A stretch of DNA of 64,000 bases from Lycorma delicatula (lineage: Eukaryota; Arthropoda; Insecta; Hemiptera; Fulgoridae), in the NCBI RefSeq assembly GCF_047948215.1, contig NC_134455.1, positions 72,007,689-72,071,688 on the forward strand, read 5' to 3'. Shown one piece after another: positions 36,325-47,112 of this stretch. Position 1 is the stretch's first letter, and each line of letters opens with the position of its first letter. Made by a program: the position numbers and the translations under genes. Under the pieces are notes generated by a model. The model was not told the DNA's origin and did not search any database. It worked only from the letters and a program-made list of their open reading frames with translations.

Positions 36325-37666
36325 CAGAGTGAGTCAAAGAAACGGGAAATTTAAAAAATTAAATAACATTAATGAAAAAATTTTTTTAGAAAATGAGTTT
36401 TATTTCATGTAATTGTACAAATGTTGTCATTTTAGGATACATACATTTTAGTTTATTTTTTAAAGATGAAATCTTGCAGGTGACCTCCTCTTCTACGTAA
36501 ACACTCACGAAGTTTCTTCGTTAAATTGTTCATGGTTTGACGTAACATCTCAACTGGAATTTCCGCAATTGCTTCTCAGATCTTTGCCTTCAGTTCTTCC
36601 GTTGTAGCAGGTCTACTGTGGAACACTTTGTTTTTAAGATGACCCCACAAAACGTAATCGTAAGCTGAGAGATCAGGCGATCTGGGAGGCCATCTAATGT
36701 CACCATTTCGTGAAATGACACGTTGTCCAAACAATCGGCGTGCAGCTGCCATCGATATTCGTGCAGTATGTGACGTTGCTCCATCTTGTTGAAACCAGGC
36801 TGTGTTAAGAATCGGTGGAAATCTCTTTTGTTGTTCCGCAACAAAGTTTACAAGCACGGCTATGTAACGAGCCGACGTCACTGTAATCGTAAGACCGTTG
36901 TCATCCTCAAACAAATAAGGGCCTATAACACCGTAAGATGACATAGCACACCACACGGTCACTTTCTGACTGTGCAATGGACGCTGGTGTAGATGCGTAG
37001 GATTTTCTTGTGCCCAGTATCTGAAATTTTGCTTGTTAACAAATCCACTGAGGTGGAATGCGCTTTGTCTGACATCCTCAGTCCGTGAACAAACCCTTCG
37101 TTATCATTTATCTTCGGAATCATTACATTACAGAATTGTGCTCACACAACTGCATCGTTCGATTTCAGTTCCTGGACGATCTGCAACTTGTATGGATGAT
37201 ATTGCAAGTCCTTCGCTAACATTCTTCGAACACTTGAACTATGTAATTGTAAAGATGCTGAGAGACTACGGATTGACCGATGCGGACTTCGTGTGACAGC
37301 ATCTTGTAAAGCTTGAACATTCTGTGGTGTACGGACGGTTCGCTCACGGCCTGGAGGTTTCTTTTTCATTGCCGAACCAGTTTTCTCAAAATTAGATATC
37401 CATGATTTAATTGCATGTGCTGATGGAACACGGTCGTACCGTCCCAGATTAAAATGACGGCGAAATTCTCTACGCACTCCCTCCACACTGTCATTGTTTT
37501 TGTAAAACGCTTTGATAGCCAATGCACGTTGCGCACCATTCCAAGGATCATTGACAACTGAATGGCAGGTTAGGTTAGAGAGGCTGGCGCCACTTATCAA
37601 GTGGTACCAATCGCCCACGGCTACCAACACAATTTTCAAAATTTTCCGTTTCTTTGAATCACTCTG
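36325..37666 (-). mobile_element. Tc1/mariner-type DNA transposon, structurally complete (1,342 bp)
   Basis: The left end begins CAGAGTGAGTCAAAGAAACG. The reverse complement of the right end begins CAGAGTGATTCAAAGAAACG. The two ends match at 26 of 28 positions. Both ends are bordered by TA, the target duplicated by this superfamily. The only gene inside is the transposase on the minus strand. The intact ends and few coding lesions make it one of the better-preserved elements here. Confidence 0.92.
36453..37560 (-). pseudogene. Transposase of the 36,325-37,666 element, with few lesions
   Basis: The N-terminal part reads NDPWNGAQRALAIKAFYKNN, RREFRRHFNLGRYDRVPSAH, SWISNFEKTGSAMKKKPPGR and SPHRSIRSLSASLQLHSSSV (two helix-turn-helix modules). 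The catalytic core has SDKAH (first Asp retained), QKVTVWCAMSSYGVIGPYLF, AWFQQDGATSHTAR (second Asp) and RWPPRSPDLSAYDYVLWGHL (third Asp, in a DD34D-like arrangement). The C-terminus is ECLRRRGGHLQDFIF with a stop at 36,453. Lesions: an in-frame TGA near 37,141 after the residues NDAVV, a one-base deletion just after the first catalytic Asp (about 37,061), and a TGA near 36,575. No convincing ATG was seen at the expected start. The length equals a normal transposase of about 360 residues. Confidence 0.85.
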
Positions 37667-38035
37667 TATATATGAAAGAACCAGTGTATAAAATTTATAG
37701 CTGATTTATTAGTATTTACATTTTATAACATTAATTGGTTCAAATTTACAAGTGTCTTATTCAATTACCATTCAAACAAATTCCATGAATCTAAAGTATG
37801 TAAAAATTTCTTTTAACTGGGAAATATGTTTGCTATGTGATGAAAAAATCGTTTGAAATACGAATTGAAAAATTATAAATAATATATTATTATCTTCACT
37901 AATTGAATTAATAATAATCACTAGTATTTTTTTTCTATTAACAAAATTTCAGAAGGCATATTTTTGCAAAACGTTTAACAAATTTGGTCATATCAGCGCT
38001 GTTTACAAATCGATATTATGCAAGAGATTGTACTC

Positions 38036-38333
38036 TCTTTTTCTGTTTAGTTTCCGGAACTACCGTAAGGTATTATTTCAGAAGATGATTGAGGATGATA
38101 CATATGGATTTAAATCTAATGTGGTCTTCTACAAACTGAGTTCGACCATTCCAGAGATGTGTAGTTAATTGTAACCCAATCACCAAAGAACACCGATATT
38201 CACGATCTATTAATCAAATCCGTATAAAAGTAACTACTGTCTTTACTAGGATTTGAATCTTAAAACTTCTGGCTTCGAAGTCAGCTGATATTTGCAATGA
38301 CGAGTTCTCCACTACACCAACCCAGTGGGGTTG
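38036..38333 (-). mobile_element. SINE2 copy
   Basis: The tail side at left (TTTCTGTTTAGTTTCCGGAA, TTCAGAAGATGATTGAGGAT) is followed by the body (CATTCCAGAGATGTGTAG, ATCACCAAAGAACACCGATA) and the tRNA-related head at right (GGATTTGAATCTTAAAAC, CAACCCAGTGGG). This is minus orientation. Target duplication is not evident. Confidence 0.88.
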
Positions 38334-40008
38334 CTAACCGATTTAAAGAAACAAGATAATATTTTTTTTTTAAATAAAAATCTTAATATTTTATTTAAAA
38401 ACATTCCTTGATAAGAAAATAATTACTGAACTTATAATAAATATTTTCAATCATCTTTTAAGTTTACTTATTTGTTGTTAGGTAAATGTTCCACAAATTT
38501 ATTAAAATCATCTCAATTCGTTGTGGTTAGTAAACCACAATTTCATAAACAGAGAGTAAAGGAAGCGAGTTTGACCACATAAAAAGTTTTATTTAATTTA
38601 ACCGTTCTGAATCAACAATTCTCGGAAGACCTGCGTATGTGTATATTAGTAACAAGCGTTTGAAATGCAGTGATAACCATTCTTTCGAAAAATGGCAAAA
38701 AACCGAAATGATTAAACCACTGATTTTCAAATAAGGTCAAGTATACCAAAAATTACGTGAACATATATAAACTTTACTGTTATTTGTTTTCTTTAAAATC
38801 CTATAACTAAAAAGGAATATCAAAATTAAAATGGATATGTTGATGGTTTTTTTTATGAAACACTTTTATAAAGTCTACAGGATAGACCCTCTATTAAAGT
38901 AAACATACACTTTCTACTGCATAGAAAGTAAAAAACAATAATAATGGTGCAATATTTAACCACGAAAAAGATTATTTCACACCATTATACTCTACGGAAT
39001 TGCATTGTTCTTTTTTCTCGTATTCTGAATATCATCAACAGTATTCTGCAGGATATTTTTATACCATTTTAAATTTATTATAGATTCTAAATTATCTTCA
39101 GATTTTTGTTCTATAAATTATTTATTTTTCTTTTCTTTAGGTAATAAACTTCCAGTTGATATAGGTTTAAGATTTAAGTGATGGAAATTGCACCATTTTT
39201 TTCAAAATTATGTAGAATTTTTGAGTTTCAGTGTCAGTTTGGTAAAAATTCACAGCTTTGACTTTATGATAATTCTTTGGTTTCTAGTTAATTGTGATAA
39301 CACATCTTGAAATCTTGAATAACAATAACTTTGTTTAAAGACACATACAACCATATAAAATTAAATAACTGCAGCAATGTTTACTACAACAATTAGGAAT
39401 AAAAAATCGAGTGCTTTAGTTTCGTTAAAATAGTATTTATTTTCCTAATTTTTGCTTACCTGGTCAAATATAGCACTTACTCCGGGGATCATTCCCGTGT
39501 TAGATAAAATCTAACATTTTGGAAACTTTCTTTAACAAAAACTTTATTACATTAAGTACGAACGTGAAACTTTGTCATTGCCTCGGCAGGACATTTTTAC
39601 GCGAGTGTTGATGTTGAACATTGAGGTGTGGGGTCCCGAAGATTAGAGAGGGTTTGCATGGTCTGGTAATTGGAATCTAACACGCGAGTGATCGCGTCAG
39701 TCTATTTGTTAGAAAATATCTAACGCGCGAGTGATTAAGTACAAGTTTTCTGATGACTTTAATAATTTTTGACAATTTTATTGAGTATTTATTATTTATT
39801 TATGTTTATTTATATTTATTTCGTGAGTACATTTATAAAACGGAGATTATCAATACATAATCTTCACGACTAGATAACAACAATTTACTTAAAAAATGAA
39901 AAAAATATAAATAATAAAAAAATTAACAGTAATCTCGGTAGTACAGCCAATAGAAAGTGTTTGCGTGCTATTCTGAAGGTTACTAGATTTCATATCCGAT
40001 ACGGTTTT
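38334..40008. other. Non-coding stretch with a short GC-richer patch
   Basis: Mostly AT-rich. At 39,590-39,745 there is a patch with CTAACACGCGAGTGATCGCG and, 45 bases later, CTAACGCGCGAGTGATTAAG. No gene was recognised. Confidence 0.45.
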
Positions 40009-40303
40009 CTTCTTTTTCTGTTAGCTTCTGGAATCACCGTAAGATATTACTTCAGAGAATGAATGAGAATGATATGTATGGATGTAAATGAAGTGTAGTC
40101 TTGTACAGTCTCAGGTCTATCATTCCTAAGATGGGTAATTAGTTGAAATCTAATCACCAAAGAACACGTATCCACACTTTATTATTCAAATCCACATAAA
40201 AGGAACTGTCTTTACAAGGACTTGAACCTTAGAATATTCGATTTCGAAAATCAGCTGATTTTGCGATTAGGAGTTTAACACTAGACTGATCCGGCGGGTT
40301 AGT
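40009..40303 (-). mobile_element. SINE2 copy
   Basis: Runs TTTCTGTTAGCTTCTGGAAT, GAATGAATGAGAATGATATG, GTAGTCTTGTACAGTCTCAG, TAATCACCAAAGAACACG, GGACTTGAACCTTAGAATA and ATCCGGCGGGTTAG at the head. Minus orientation, nearly full length. Confidence 0.9.
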
Positions 40304-41790
40304 CTAAATATATATAAAATATATATATTTATATCTCTCCGTATTTTATATATATAAAATTTAACAAACGTATGATTTTACATGGAATAAACCATTAAAT
40401 TAATTTTTTAATTTTTAATTAATAAAACCTCACTCGGTTCGAAAATAAAAAATGTATTTATTTGTTTAAATTAAAAAAAAATTATTAACACATAAAAAAC
40501 ATCGTTTTCAAAAATTATGCACTGCAATAAACTTCCAATTAACCTTGTTAATTATAAATTTATAACATTCTGACATTTAAAAATAAAACGCTACATGTCC
40601 TTGTTTCCGTCTCTTTCTAGAAACAATTTTAAATGCAATATTCGCATTTCGTGTTTTAAATAAATACTAATGCTAACGAATGCTAATTAATACGATTATT
40701 AGGCTGTTAAGGTGTACTCCAACATCAATATTTTAACATAGAGTGAAAGGTATAAAGAATTTCATAGAAACTAGGTAAGATTGAGATTATGATGCCGGTG
40801 TGATTAATTTATGTTTGTAAAAATGTTTTTTTTTTACGAACGTTCTTAATTTTTATTAATTATATTAGTACATATTTTATACGATCTGAAAAAAATTTAA
40901 TAAAATAAACCATTCTTAACATTTTATTTTCTGTGGAAGGAATGTTTACAGTGTTTAATAACTGTTAACGCAGATAGTTAAGCTAACTAAAGCTATAATA
41001 TGCTGTGCTAAGTTTTGTTAGCTCGGTTTCACACTCATTGCTAATCTAAGCTAAACTATGTTTCATCTATCTTTCCTCTTTAATTCAGTGTTTCTGTTCT
41101 GCTTCATCGAAGCAAAACAAGCTTGTTCAGCTCACCAAACCAATGTTTCGTTGTTGTTTACTTTTAACATTTTCAAAGTTTTGTATTTTTAAAGGAAGGT
41201 TCCCTGAAATCCACTTCTATCTTCCATTTAATGTATTGGCCAATGTGTATTAAAATAAAGTTAATAAAACATACTACTAAAATAATTTCATTTTAAGGGT
41301 TTAATAAATTCTTAAACTATAAAATATTCTTGCAAAAAATGTTGATTCAGCAACGCTACATGAAGTCATGATTTAAAAAAAAATCAACAATAAATGTAAA
41401 ATAATAATAATAATAATAATTACGTAGTTGGCAAATGTTTTTATCAGGACTATATAATAAAAAACCCAGTTGTAACGTCACTCCTGTGGCGTGTACGTGG
41501 TCAAACTATCAGTTAGATAGACCATGTAATTGAAGGGTATTTTAGCTCTACATCCCGAAATAATGGATTATTACGCCATAAGATTGCTCTAAAAGGGGTC
41601 CTCTTGACGAATTATACCTTATTATTCGTATATCCATTTACCTGTTCAAGAGAATGAATAATACGTGCTATATTATGGCTACACGATGTTGACGGTTAAG
41701 TCCAGTGGAATAAAAAATGGATATATTCTATGTGGATAAAAATTACCACACCAGACTGATCTTCGCAGTGCCGATTCCACTGGCATCAAA
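40304..41790. other. AT-rich non-coding stretch
   Basis: Has TA-rich tracts at 40,305-40,360 and an (AAT)n run at 41,399-41,420. No gene was recognised. Confidence 0.5.
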
Positions 41791-42120
41791 CATGAATAAT
41801 CTTCTACTTTTTTGTTTATGTTTAGCTTCCAGAACCAACAGGTACTACTCCAGGTACTATTTAAGAGGATGAATGAGGATGATATGTATGAATGGAAATG
41901 AAGAGTAGTCTTGTACAATGTCAGGTTGACCGTTCCTGAGATGTTGGTTAATTGAAACCCAACCGTCAAAGAACACAGGTATCCACGATCTGTTATTCAA
42001 ATCCTTATAAAAGTAACTACCTTTACTAGGATTTGAACTTTAGAACTCTTGACTTCGAAACCAGCTGATTTGCAATGACGAGTTCACCACCTCGAATAAT
42101 CGATTAAATCATGAATAATC
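41791..42120 (-). mobile_element. SINE2 copy with an 11-bp target-site duplication
   Basis: CATGAATAATC occurs at 41,791-41,801 and at 42,110-42,120, enclosing a SINE2 in minus orientation (TTTAGCTTCCAGAACCAACA, GGTTGACCGTTCCTGAGATG, GGATTTGAACTTTAGAAC, GAGTTCACCACCTCG). The outermost tRNA bases at the right are replaced by about 18 bases (to 42,109) that do not match the family. Confidence 0.88.
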
Positions 42121-42154
42121 GATATACCGAAAATATATCAAAGTACAGAGCGTA

Positions 42155-42375
42155 GTGGAGCAAATTAAGAAACTCTGGGCTAAAATACAATAAGTATAGT
42201 ACCCATATTCTTTGGAGCAGTTGGTGAAATTCCGCATTCTCTGCAAGAGAATTAAGTTCGCTGGCAATACTAACTATATTTTACCTAAAAGTACAAAAGG
42301 ATTGTTATTTGGAAGATCTGCTGCCTGGTGTGTAGATATGTGACTGACGACTTTAACGATTAAGAAAGGGAATCG
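42155..42375 (+). pseudogene. Short LINE C-terminal remnant
   Basis: Forward frames give FFGAVGEIPHSLQEN and then, in another frame, NTNYILPKSTKGLLFGRSAA. This resembles the last part of RTE-like LINE polyproteins (form: VGALGEIP.SL.ENL...LP...QKA.LLGSA.I.R.). The fragment is short and frameshifted. Confidence 0.45.
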
Positions 42376-42950
42376 TGGGTCTGTAGCGATGAGAGATTTA
42401 TTTTTTTTATAATTGGAATGTGTCTGGCAGTAGGAAAAAATCATGTAATCTATTCAAATGAGAATTAGACGAGGATTCGCTAAACAATTCAGTCGATGTA
42501 TTTATTATCATAATAATTATTGCTTTGCCTAATACATTAGCAATTTCTACAAGAGAAATACTTCTTTGGCTTTTGCCAAATATAACAACACGGTTAGGTT
42601 ACTCGTATAGCTTCTTTCTAGCTTCAGTTAAGTTTTTTATCAGTTAAGTTGATTTATTTGAGTATGAGGATTATTCCTTAAATTTAGGCCAAATTTATAT
42701 GTATTATTACTTCTTTTTACTTTATTTAAGAAAGATTGTTTTTTCAATACTTTTTATTTTCAAAATAAATGCTATTTTTAACTACTTTCCTTATTTTATT
42801 TTATTATTTTTTTCATTCTATATTTCTGTTTTTCATTATGAATTAATCGTAAAATTTGTTTATAGATTTTTATGTTGATTTGGATTTAACAGTATTTTTT
42901 TTAAATTAATGTTTTGAATTTAGTTCTCAAGTATGTACATAGAAAAATAA
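42376..42950. other. AT-rich non-coding stretch
   Basis: No feature was recognised. Confidence 0.5.
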
Positions 42951-43112
42951 AAAGCAACCAGCAGTGATCATCCCACTGAAAATTCCATCAATGCACGATA
43001 ACTGCGAAGGATATACGACAATTTATACTTATGGTTTTAAAAGCGAACAATCACTTTGAAACTCTATACATATTAGTCGAGGGCTGATTCTTAGATAGTA
43101 CCAGATACAGCC

Positions 43113-43435
43113 AGCGTTTATTGAGTATTCCCATCGGGTTGGTCTAGTGGTCAACGCGTCTTCCCAGATCAGCTGATTTGGAAGTCGAGAGTTCCAGCGT
43201 TCAAGTCCTAATAAAGTCAGTTGTTTTTATATGGATTTGAATACTAGATCGTGGATACCGGTGTTCTTTGTTGGGTGAGTTTCAATTAACCACACATCTC
43301 AGGAATGTTCTAACTGAGACTGTACAAGACGACACTTCATTTACACTCATACATACCATCCTCATTCATCCTCTGAAGTAATATCTGAACGTTAATTACC
43401 GGAGGCTAAACAGGAAAAGAAAAGCGTTTATTGGG
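43113..43435 (+). mobile_element. SINE2 copy, best reference copy, with a 13-bp target-site duplication
   Basis: AGCGTTTATTGAG (43,113-43,125) and AGCGTTTATTGGG (43,423-43,435) flank the element at 43,126-43,422. Internal promoter: A box TGGTCTAGTGG (43,140-43,150) and B box GTTCAAGTCCT (43,199-43,209). The body has GATCGTGGATACCGGTGTTC and GTTTCAATTAACCACACATC, and the tail has CATTCATCCTCTGAAG and ACCGGAGGCTAAACAGGAAA. The tRNA-like head would be transcribed by RNA polymerase III; the enzyme for insertion must come from a partner LINE. Confidence 0.94.
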
Positions 43436-44311
43436 CAGAGATCATTTATTTTCAACACACTCTTCGCTAGCACAGAACATTTCCGCAAAGACGGATTATT
43501 ATTTGTATGTTCCTACTATTTAAGCTCTAATTTTGTATTTGGAACAAATTCATTGATGATCATTCATCGCAACAATTTATTATCGCAAAAGATCTTGTCC
43601 ATTTTACATATACGCTAATTATACCGAATGAGAAGCGATGTTTATTTATGTCGACTCCGGGGAATCCTGATATCTTAGGAAATGAAATCAGAGATGATGT
43701 TGTCAGAATTAAAACAAAGAGCGAGAATACTGGTATTATCCCTGTACGAATGGGAGATGTCAAAACCGTGTGACAAACTAAGATTTAACAACAAATTAAA
43801 TTCAACCAAACTTATTATTTACAGATTGCCGCACGGAATTATCCAGCATTTGGTTTTGTTAAGAAATATTTATTTGAATCGCAATACAGAAAAGTAAAAA
43901 ACAACGTTTTTACTATACACCTGGAAATTATGTTCTGCTTATCACATGTTCAATATGACTACCATCACGTCTAGCAACTTCTTCAACACGAATTCCTATG
44001 TTGTTAACTTGACGGCACATATCCTCGGTTATCTCGATGACTGCCTCAATGATCAGTTCCATCACTATACGAGGATGTTTATGGAAAAGCCTTTCAGTTA
44101 GAAATCCCCAAAAAAGATTATCAAACGGAATCAAATCAGGACTGTTCGGGAGCTGGTTCTGTCCACACGAAAAACGATTAGAAAATAAGTTTAAATGACA
44201 TTTGCGTTAAAAATTGAATGCAGAAAATCTAAAACAACATTAGCTGTGTTTGATCTGGCTTCATCCTGCATTATCCGCTCGTTTTCTAACTGAAACCCTT
44301 TTGCAGGAAGC

Positions 44312-44466
44312 TTTTTTTTAACCTCCGGGACCACCGTTAGGTATTGCTTCAGAGGATAAGATGAATAGATTAATGACAAGTAGCGTTTGAAAATGCCATG
44401 ACTGACCGGTATTCGAACATGTGACCTCTGGATGAAAAGCCGAGACGCTACCACTCGCGCGGCCTT
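44312..44466 (-). mobile_element. SINE1 copy inside the transposase
   Basis: T run, AACCTCCGGGACCACCGTTA, GGTATTGCTTCAGAGGAT, ACTGACCGGTATTCGAACAT, GATGAAAAGCCGAGACGCTA, CCACTCGCGC. The 5' edge of the tRNA head is shortened (GGCC instead of CACGGAGGCC). AAGCTTT occurs on both sides (about 44,309 and 44,475) and may be the target duplication. Confidence 0.88.
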
Positions 44467-44479
44467 TTACAACAAGCTT

Positions 44480-44778
44480 TCTTTTTCCTGTTTAGCCTCT
44501 GGGAATTACTGTTCAGGTATTACTTCAGAGGATGAATGAGAATGGTATGTATGAGTGTAAATGAAGTGTAGTCTTGTACAGTCTCGCAGTTCGACAATTG
44601 CTGAGATGTATGGTTAATTGAAACTCGACCACCAAAGAACACCGGTATCCATAATCTAGTATTCAAATCTGTATAAAATTAACTGCCTTTACTAGGCCTT
44701 GAACGCTAGAACTCTCGACTTCCAAATCAGCTGATTTGGGAAGACGCGTTCACCACTAGACTAACCCAGTGGGTTTTG
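44480..44778 (-). mobile_element. SINE2 copy inside the transposase, next to SINE1
   Basis: TTTTTCCTGTTTAGCCTCTG, TACTTCAGAGGATGAATGAG, GTAGTCTTGTACAGTCTCGC, CACCAAAGAACACCGGTATC, CTAGAACTCTCGACTTCC and ACTAACCCAGTGGG. Transposase coding resumes immediately to its right (GTAAGAAACTGAGGAACAAT, which is the reverse of the codons for VPQFLT). Confidence 0.9.
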
Positions 44779-45720
44779 TAAGAAACTGAGGAACAATATT
44801 ATTACGCAGCATGTTTAGATAACTTTCACCATTTACTATCTATTCAAAAAAGAATGGCCTTTTACCCACGTGACTTGAGATAACGTCCGGTACCGTAATT
44901 CATGAAGCGTGATGGATTTTTGGAAGCCTAAAAACGCACATTTTGTTTACTTACAACCCCGTCTAGGTAAAAACGTCCCTCTTCTGGTTACCAAACGTTC
45001 AACAATACCTCTCTGTTCACAGCTCGTTCAGCGAATGCCATTTTTTGAAGTTTGTTGCCAACAGTTAATTTAGGCAACACGGTTGTTATTTTGTACGGAT
45101 ACGAATGAAAATAAGATTTTAAAATTTGCTGCACAGATCGCCTAAAATTCCAAGTTGTGCTACTGATTTTCTTGCTGATTTGTCCGCGCTCCTCAGCAAC
45201 GCTGTTCTGACAGCTTCGACAATCTGTGAGAACGAACATCGGCAGGCCGTTCACGCTTACTCTCAAATACTGAACGGTCACTCTTTTTTTTTGTAAAACT
45301 AGAAGTATTGTTTTAAATGAAAGCGACCACAGAGTTTGAAAACGTGCTCGAAACCGTCCTGAGCTGCTGTCACTTCTGCCAACATAAAACATATTAATAA
45401 TTATTAATCTAAACAATTATTGCTAAAACAAATGTTGGATCATTTCGTGCGCCATTCTGTATAAATGGAAGGGCGATGCGAAACTGACTTGCCAGGAACA
45501 AGTAGCGTTGACAAAAATGAGAATTAATCACACGGAAATAAAAAAATTCATATTTTCATAAGGCAAAGAAAGACAATTTTGCAGTATATGTGATAAACAG
45601 ATCACTGTTACGCATCTATTTGGATAATGTTCAATGTTTGACAAACTTAAAAAGGGATGGATTAAAAAATGATATTGCTGCTGATTTAGTTAACTTCATG
45701 CCATACGATTAGTAACCCGT

Positions 45721-47110
45721 AATTTTTACATGAACTGTAATAAGAATGAATAAAGGCGTTAAAAAAAATTGCCCTGACACCAAAAACCCTACAATGTTCC
45801 ATGCAAAGAAATAATTCAGTTGGTGAATCAACTTATTGAGGTTCGCTTTTCTTTAAACATTTAAAACAGTCTATCTTAGTTTAATAGCTTTGTAAGTGAA
45901 TGAGCCTACTCAGAAGGCCCCTGTTGACCTTTTAAGTTGTCTTGAAAGCCATAACCGTAATGGTTGTAAGCGACATAACAAAATAATAAGTCACTCAAAA
46001 AAATGACATAGCCATTTTTAAGAATAACTAGCATTCCTTACCAGGCTTAATAGGATAATGAGGGAAGAAGTAGTTTCCCTTTAGAAGAAGTAGTTTGACT
46101 CAATGATGAAATCACTGAGCCAAATATACAATTGTATATCAATACAGCAAGCACACCGAGATCCAGAAGATATATAGCCCTAAAATTGAATTTTAATTCG
46201 ACAGATTATATTTAGCCCTACAAATGATTCATTCATTGTGTTCACTTGTCGTAAACATCATTATTTTCTTAGAAAACAACTGTGACAGGTATCTTATAAA
46301 ATGAGACGGTTTTCATGGGTTACATATATAAAAAAGTCGGGGAAAGATAGTGTAAGTTAGCAAACTATTGTGTGTATATGATTTTTTTTTAGTTTTCTTT
46401 CGACATCATTTTAATGTACTAATTATAAATATTGTTTGGAAATAATTGTTTAATTTTAATAAGTAATAAGATAAAATTACTGATATTCATTAAAACAACA
46501 ATTCAGTTCAGCGCTTTCGTAAGGTGACCTGATTAAATTCCGTTGGACTTCGTTGCTAAATAAAATTTCATTTATAAACAGTACTATAGTGGAGAGGTTG
46601 TAATAATCGATTAGTAATAACTCTTTACTGCAATCACACTAGGAGGTTGACCCTATAAACCACTACGATGAATGTTAGTTTTTATAAGTGTAGTGCATAA
46701 AAGTACACATTTTCAAGGGTTAAACTGACGACTGATTGATCTGCACATACAGATAGTTAAGAGATTAATATAATAAAAGTGAATGTTTTATGTATATACT
46801 TTATGTATATTGGTATACTCGTATACCAATTTACACAAGTGTTACAGAAGTAAATATACTTTAAGTATTATTTTGAATTTAAACTTAACAGTTTATTTTA
46901 TGAAGACAATTAAAATGAATAGGAAAAGATATGTACAAATATATGTATACAGTATATACGAGTATATATATTTTTTGATTAGCATTTTTATCGTATGATG
47001 GATATATATATTTTTTTTATTTTTTGATAAAAACACATATATAATTTTAATTATACATTTTTATGGTAAGACGACAATTAAAATTATAAATATGCTTTTA
47101 GTAATAGATA
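45721..47110. other. Non-coding stretch
   Basis: The first 60 bases may be the 3' untranslated end of the RNase H LINE (ATAAAGGCGTTAAAAAAAA). The rest is AT-rich without a recognised gene. Confidence 0.45.
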
Positions 47111-47112
47111 TA

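Larger units (their letters stand above)
43928..45365 (-). pseudogene. Transposase of the 43,822-45,460 element, interrupted
   Basis: Minus-strand reading from the right: VEAVRTALLRSADKSARKSV and the second N-terminal module IRSVQQ-like; in another frame FHSYPYKITTVLPKLTVGNK, MAFAERAVNREVLLNVW. After an eroded gap NMLRNNIVPQFL occurs just right of the SINEs, and ASCKRVSV... resumes left of them. The core has IMQDEARSNTANVVLDFL (second-Asp region, Q.DGARPHTA in the family), SIFNANVI and PFDNLFWGFLTERLF (third-Asp region, LTPCDYFLWGFL in the family). The C-terminus is VEEVARRDGSHIEHVIS. Several frameshifts and two SINE insertions inactivate it. Confidence 0.82.
43822..45460 (-). mobile_element. 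Tc1/mariner-type DNA transposon carrying two SINE insertions
   Basis: Left terminal repeat: CAGATTGCCGCACGGAATTA, continuing TCCAGCATTTGG. The reverse complement of the right end: CAGAATGGCGCACGAAATGA, continuing TCCAACATTTGT. TA dinucleotides border both ends (43,820-43,821 and 45,461-45,462). Without the SINEs the element would be about 1.2 kb, normal for the family. It sits inside an older LINE RNase H region. Confidence 0.9.
42955..45720 (+). pseudogene. LINE fragment with RNase H domain, split by two later insertions
   Basis: Three pieces read as one C-terminal LINE region. Piece 1 (42,955-43,112): IPLKIPSMHDNCEGYTTIYT and YGFKSEQSL, where YTYGFKS replaces the YTDGSKS of RNase H (catalytic Asp lost). 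Piece 2 (43,436-43,821): AKTDYYL-like and VDSGES/TPGNPDILGNEIRDDV, matching the WVPGH.GI.GNE.AD motif, then TGIIPVRMGDVKTV. Piece 3 (45,463-45,720): LTCQEQVALTKMRINHTEIK, then a Cys-rich FCSICDKQITVTHLFG zinc-finger-like end. A SINE2 and a Tc1/mariner element interrupt it. An RNase H domain after the RT suggests an I-group or jockey-related LINE. It is dead, with multiple stops. Confidence 0.72.
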
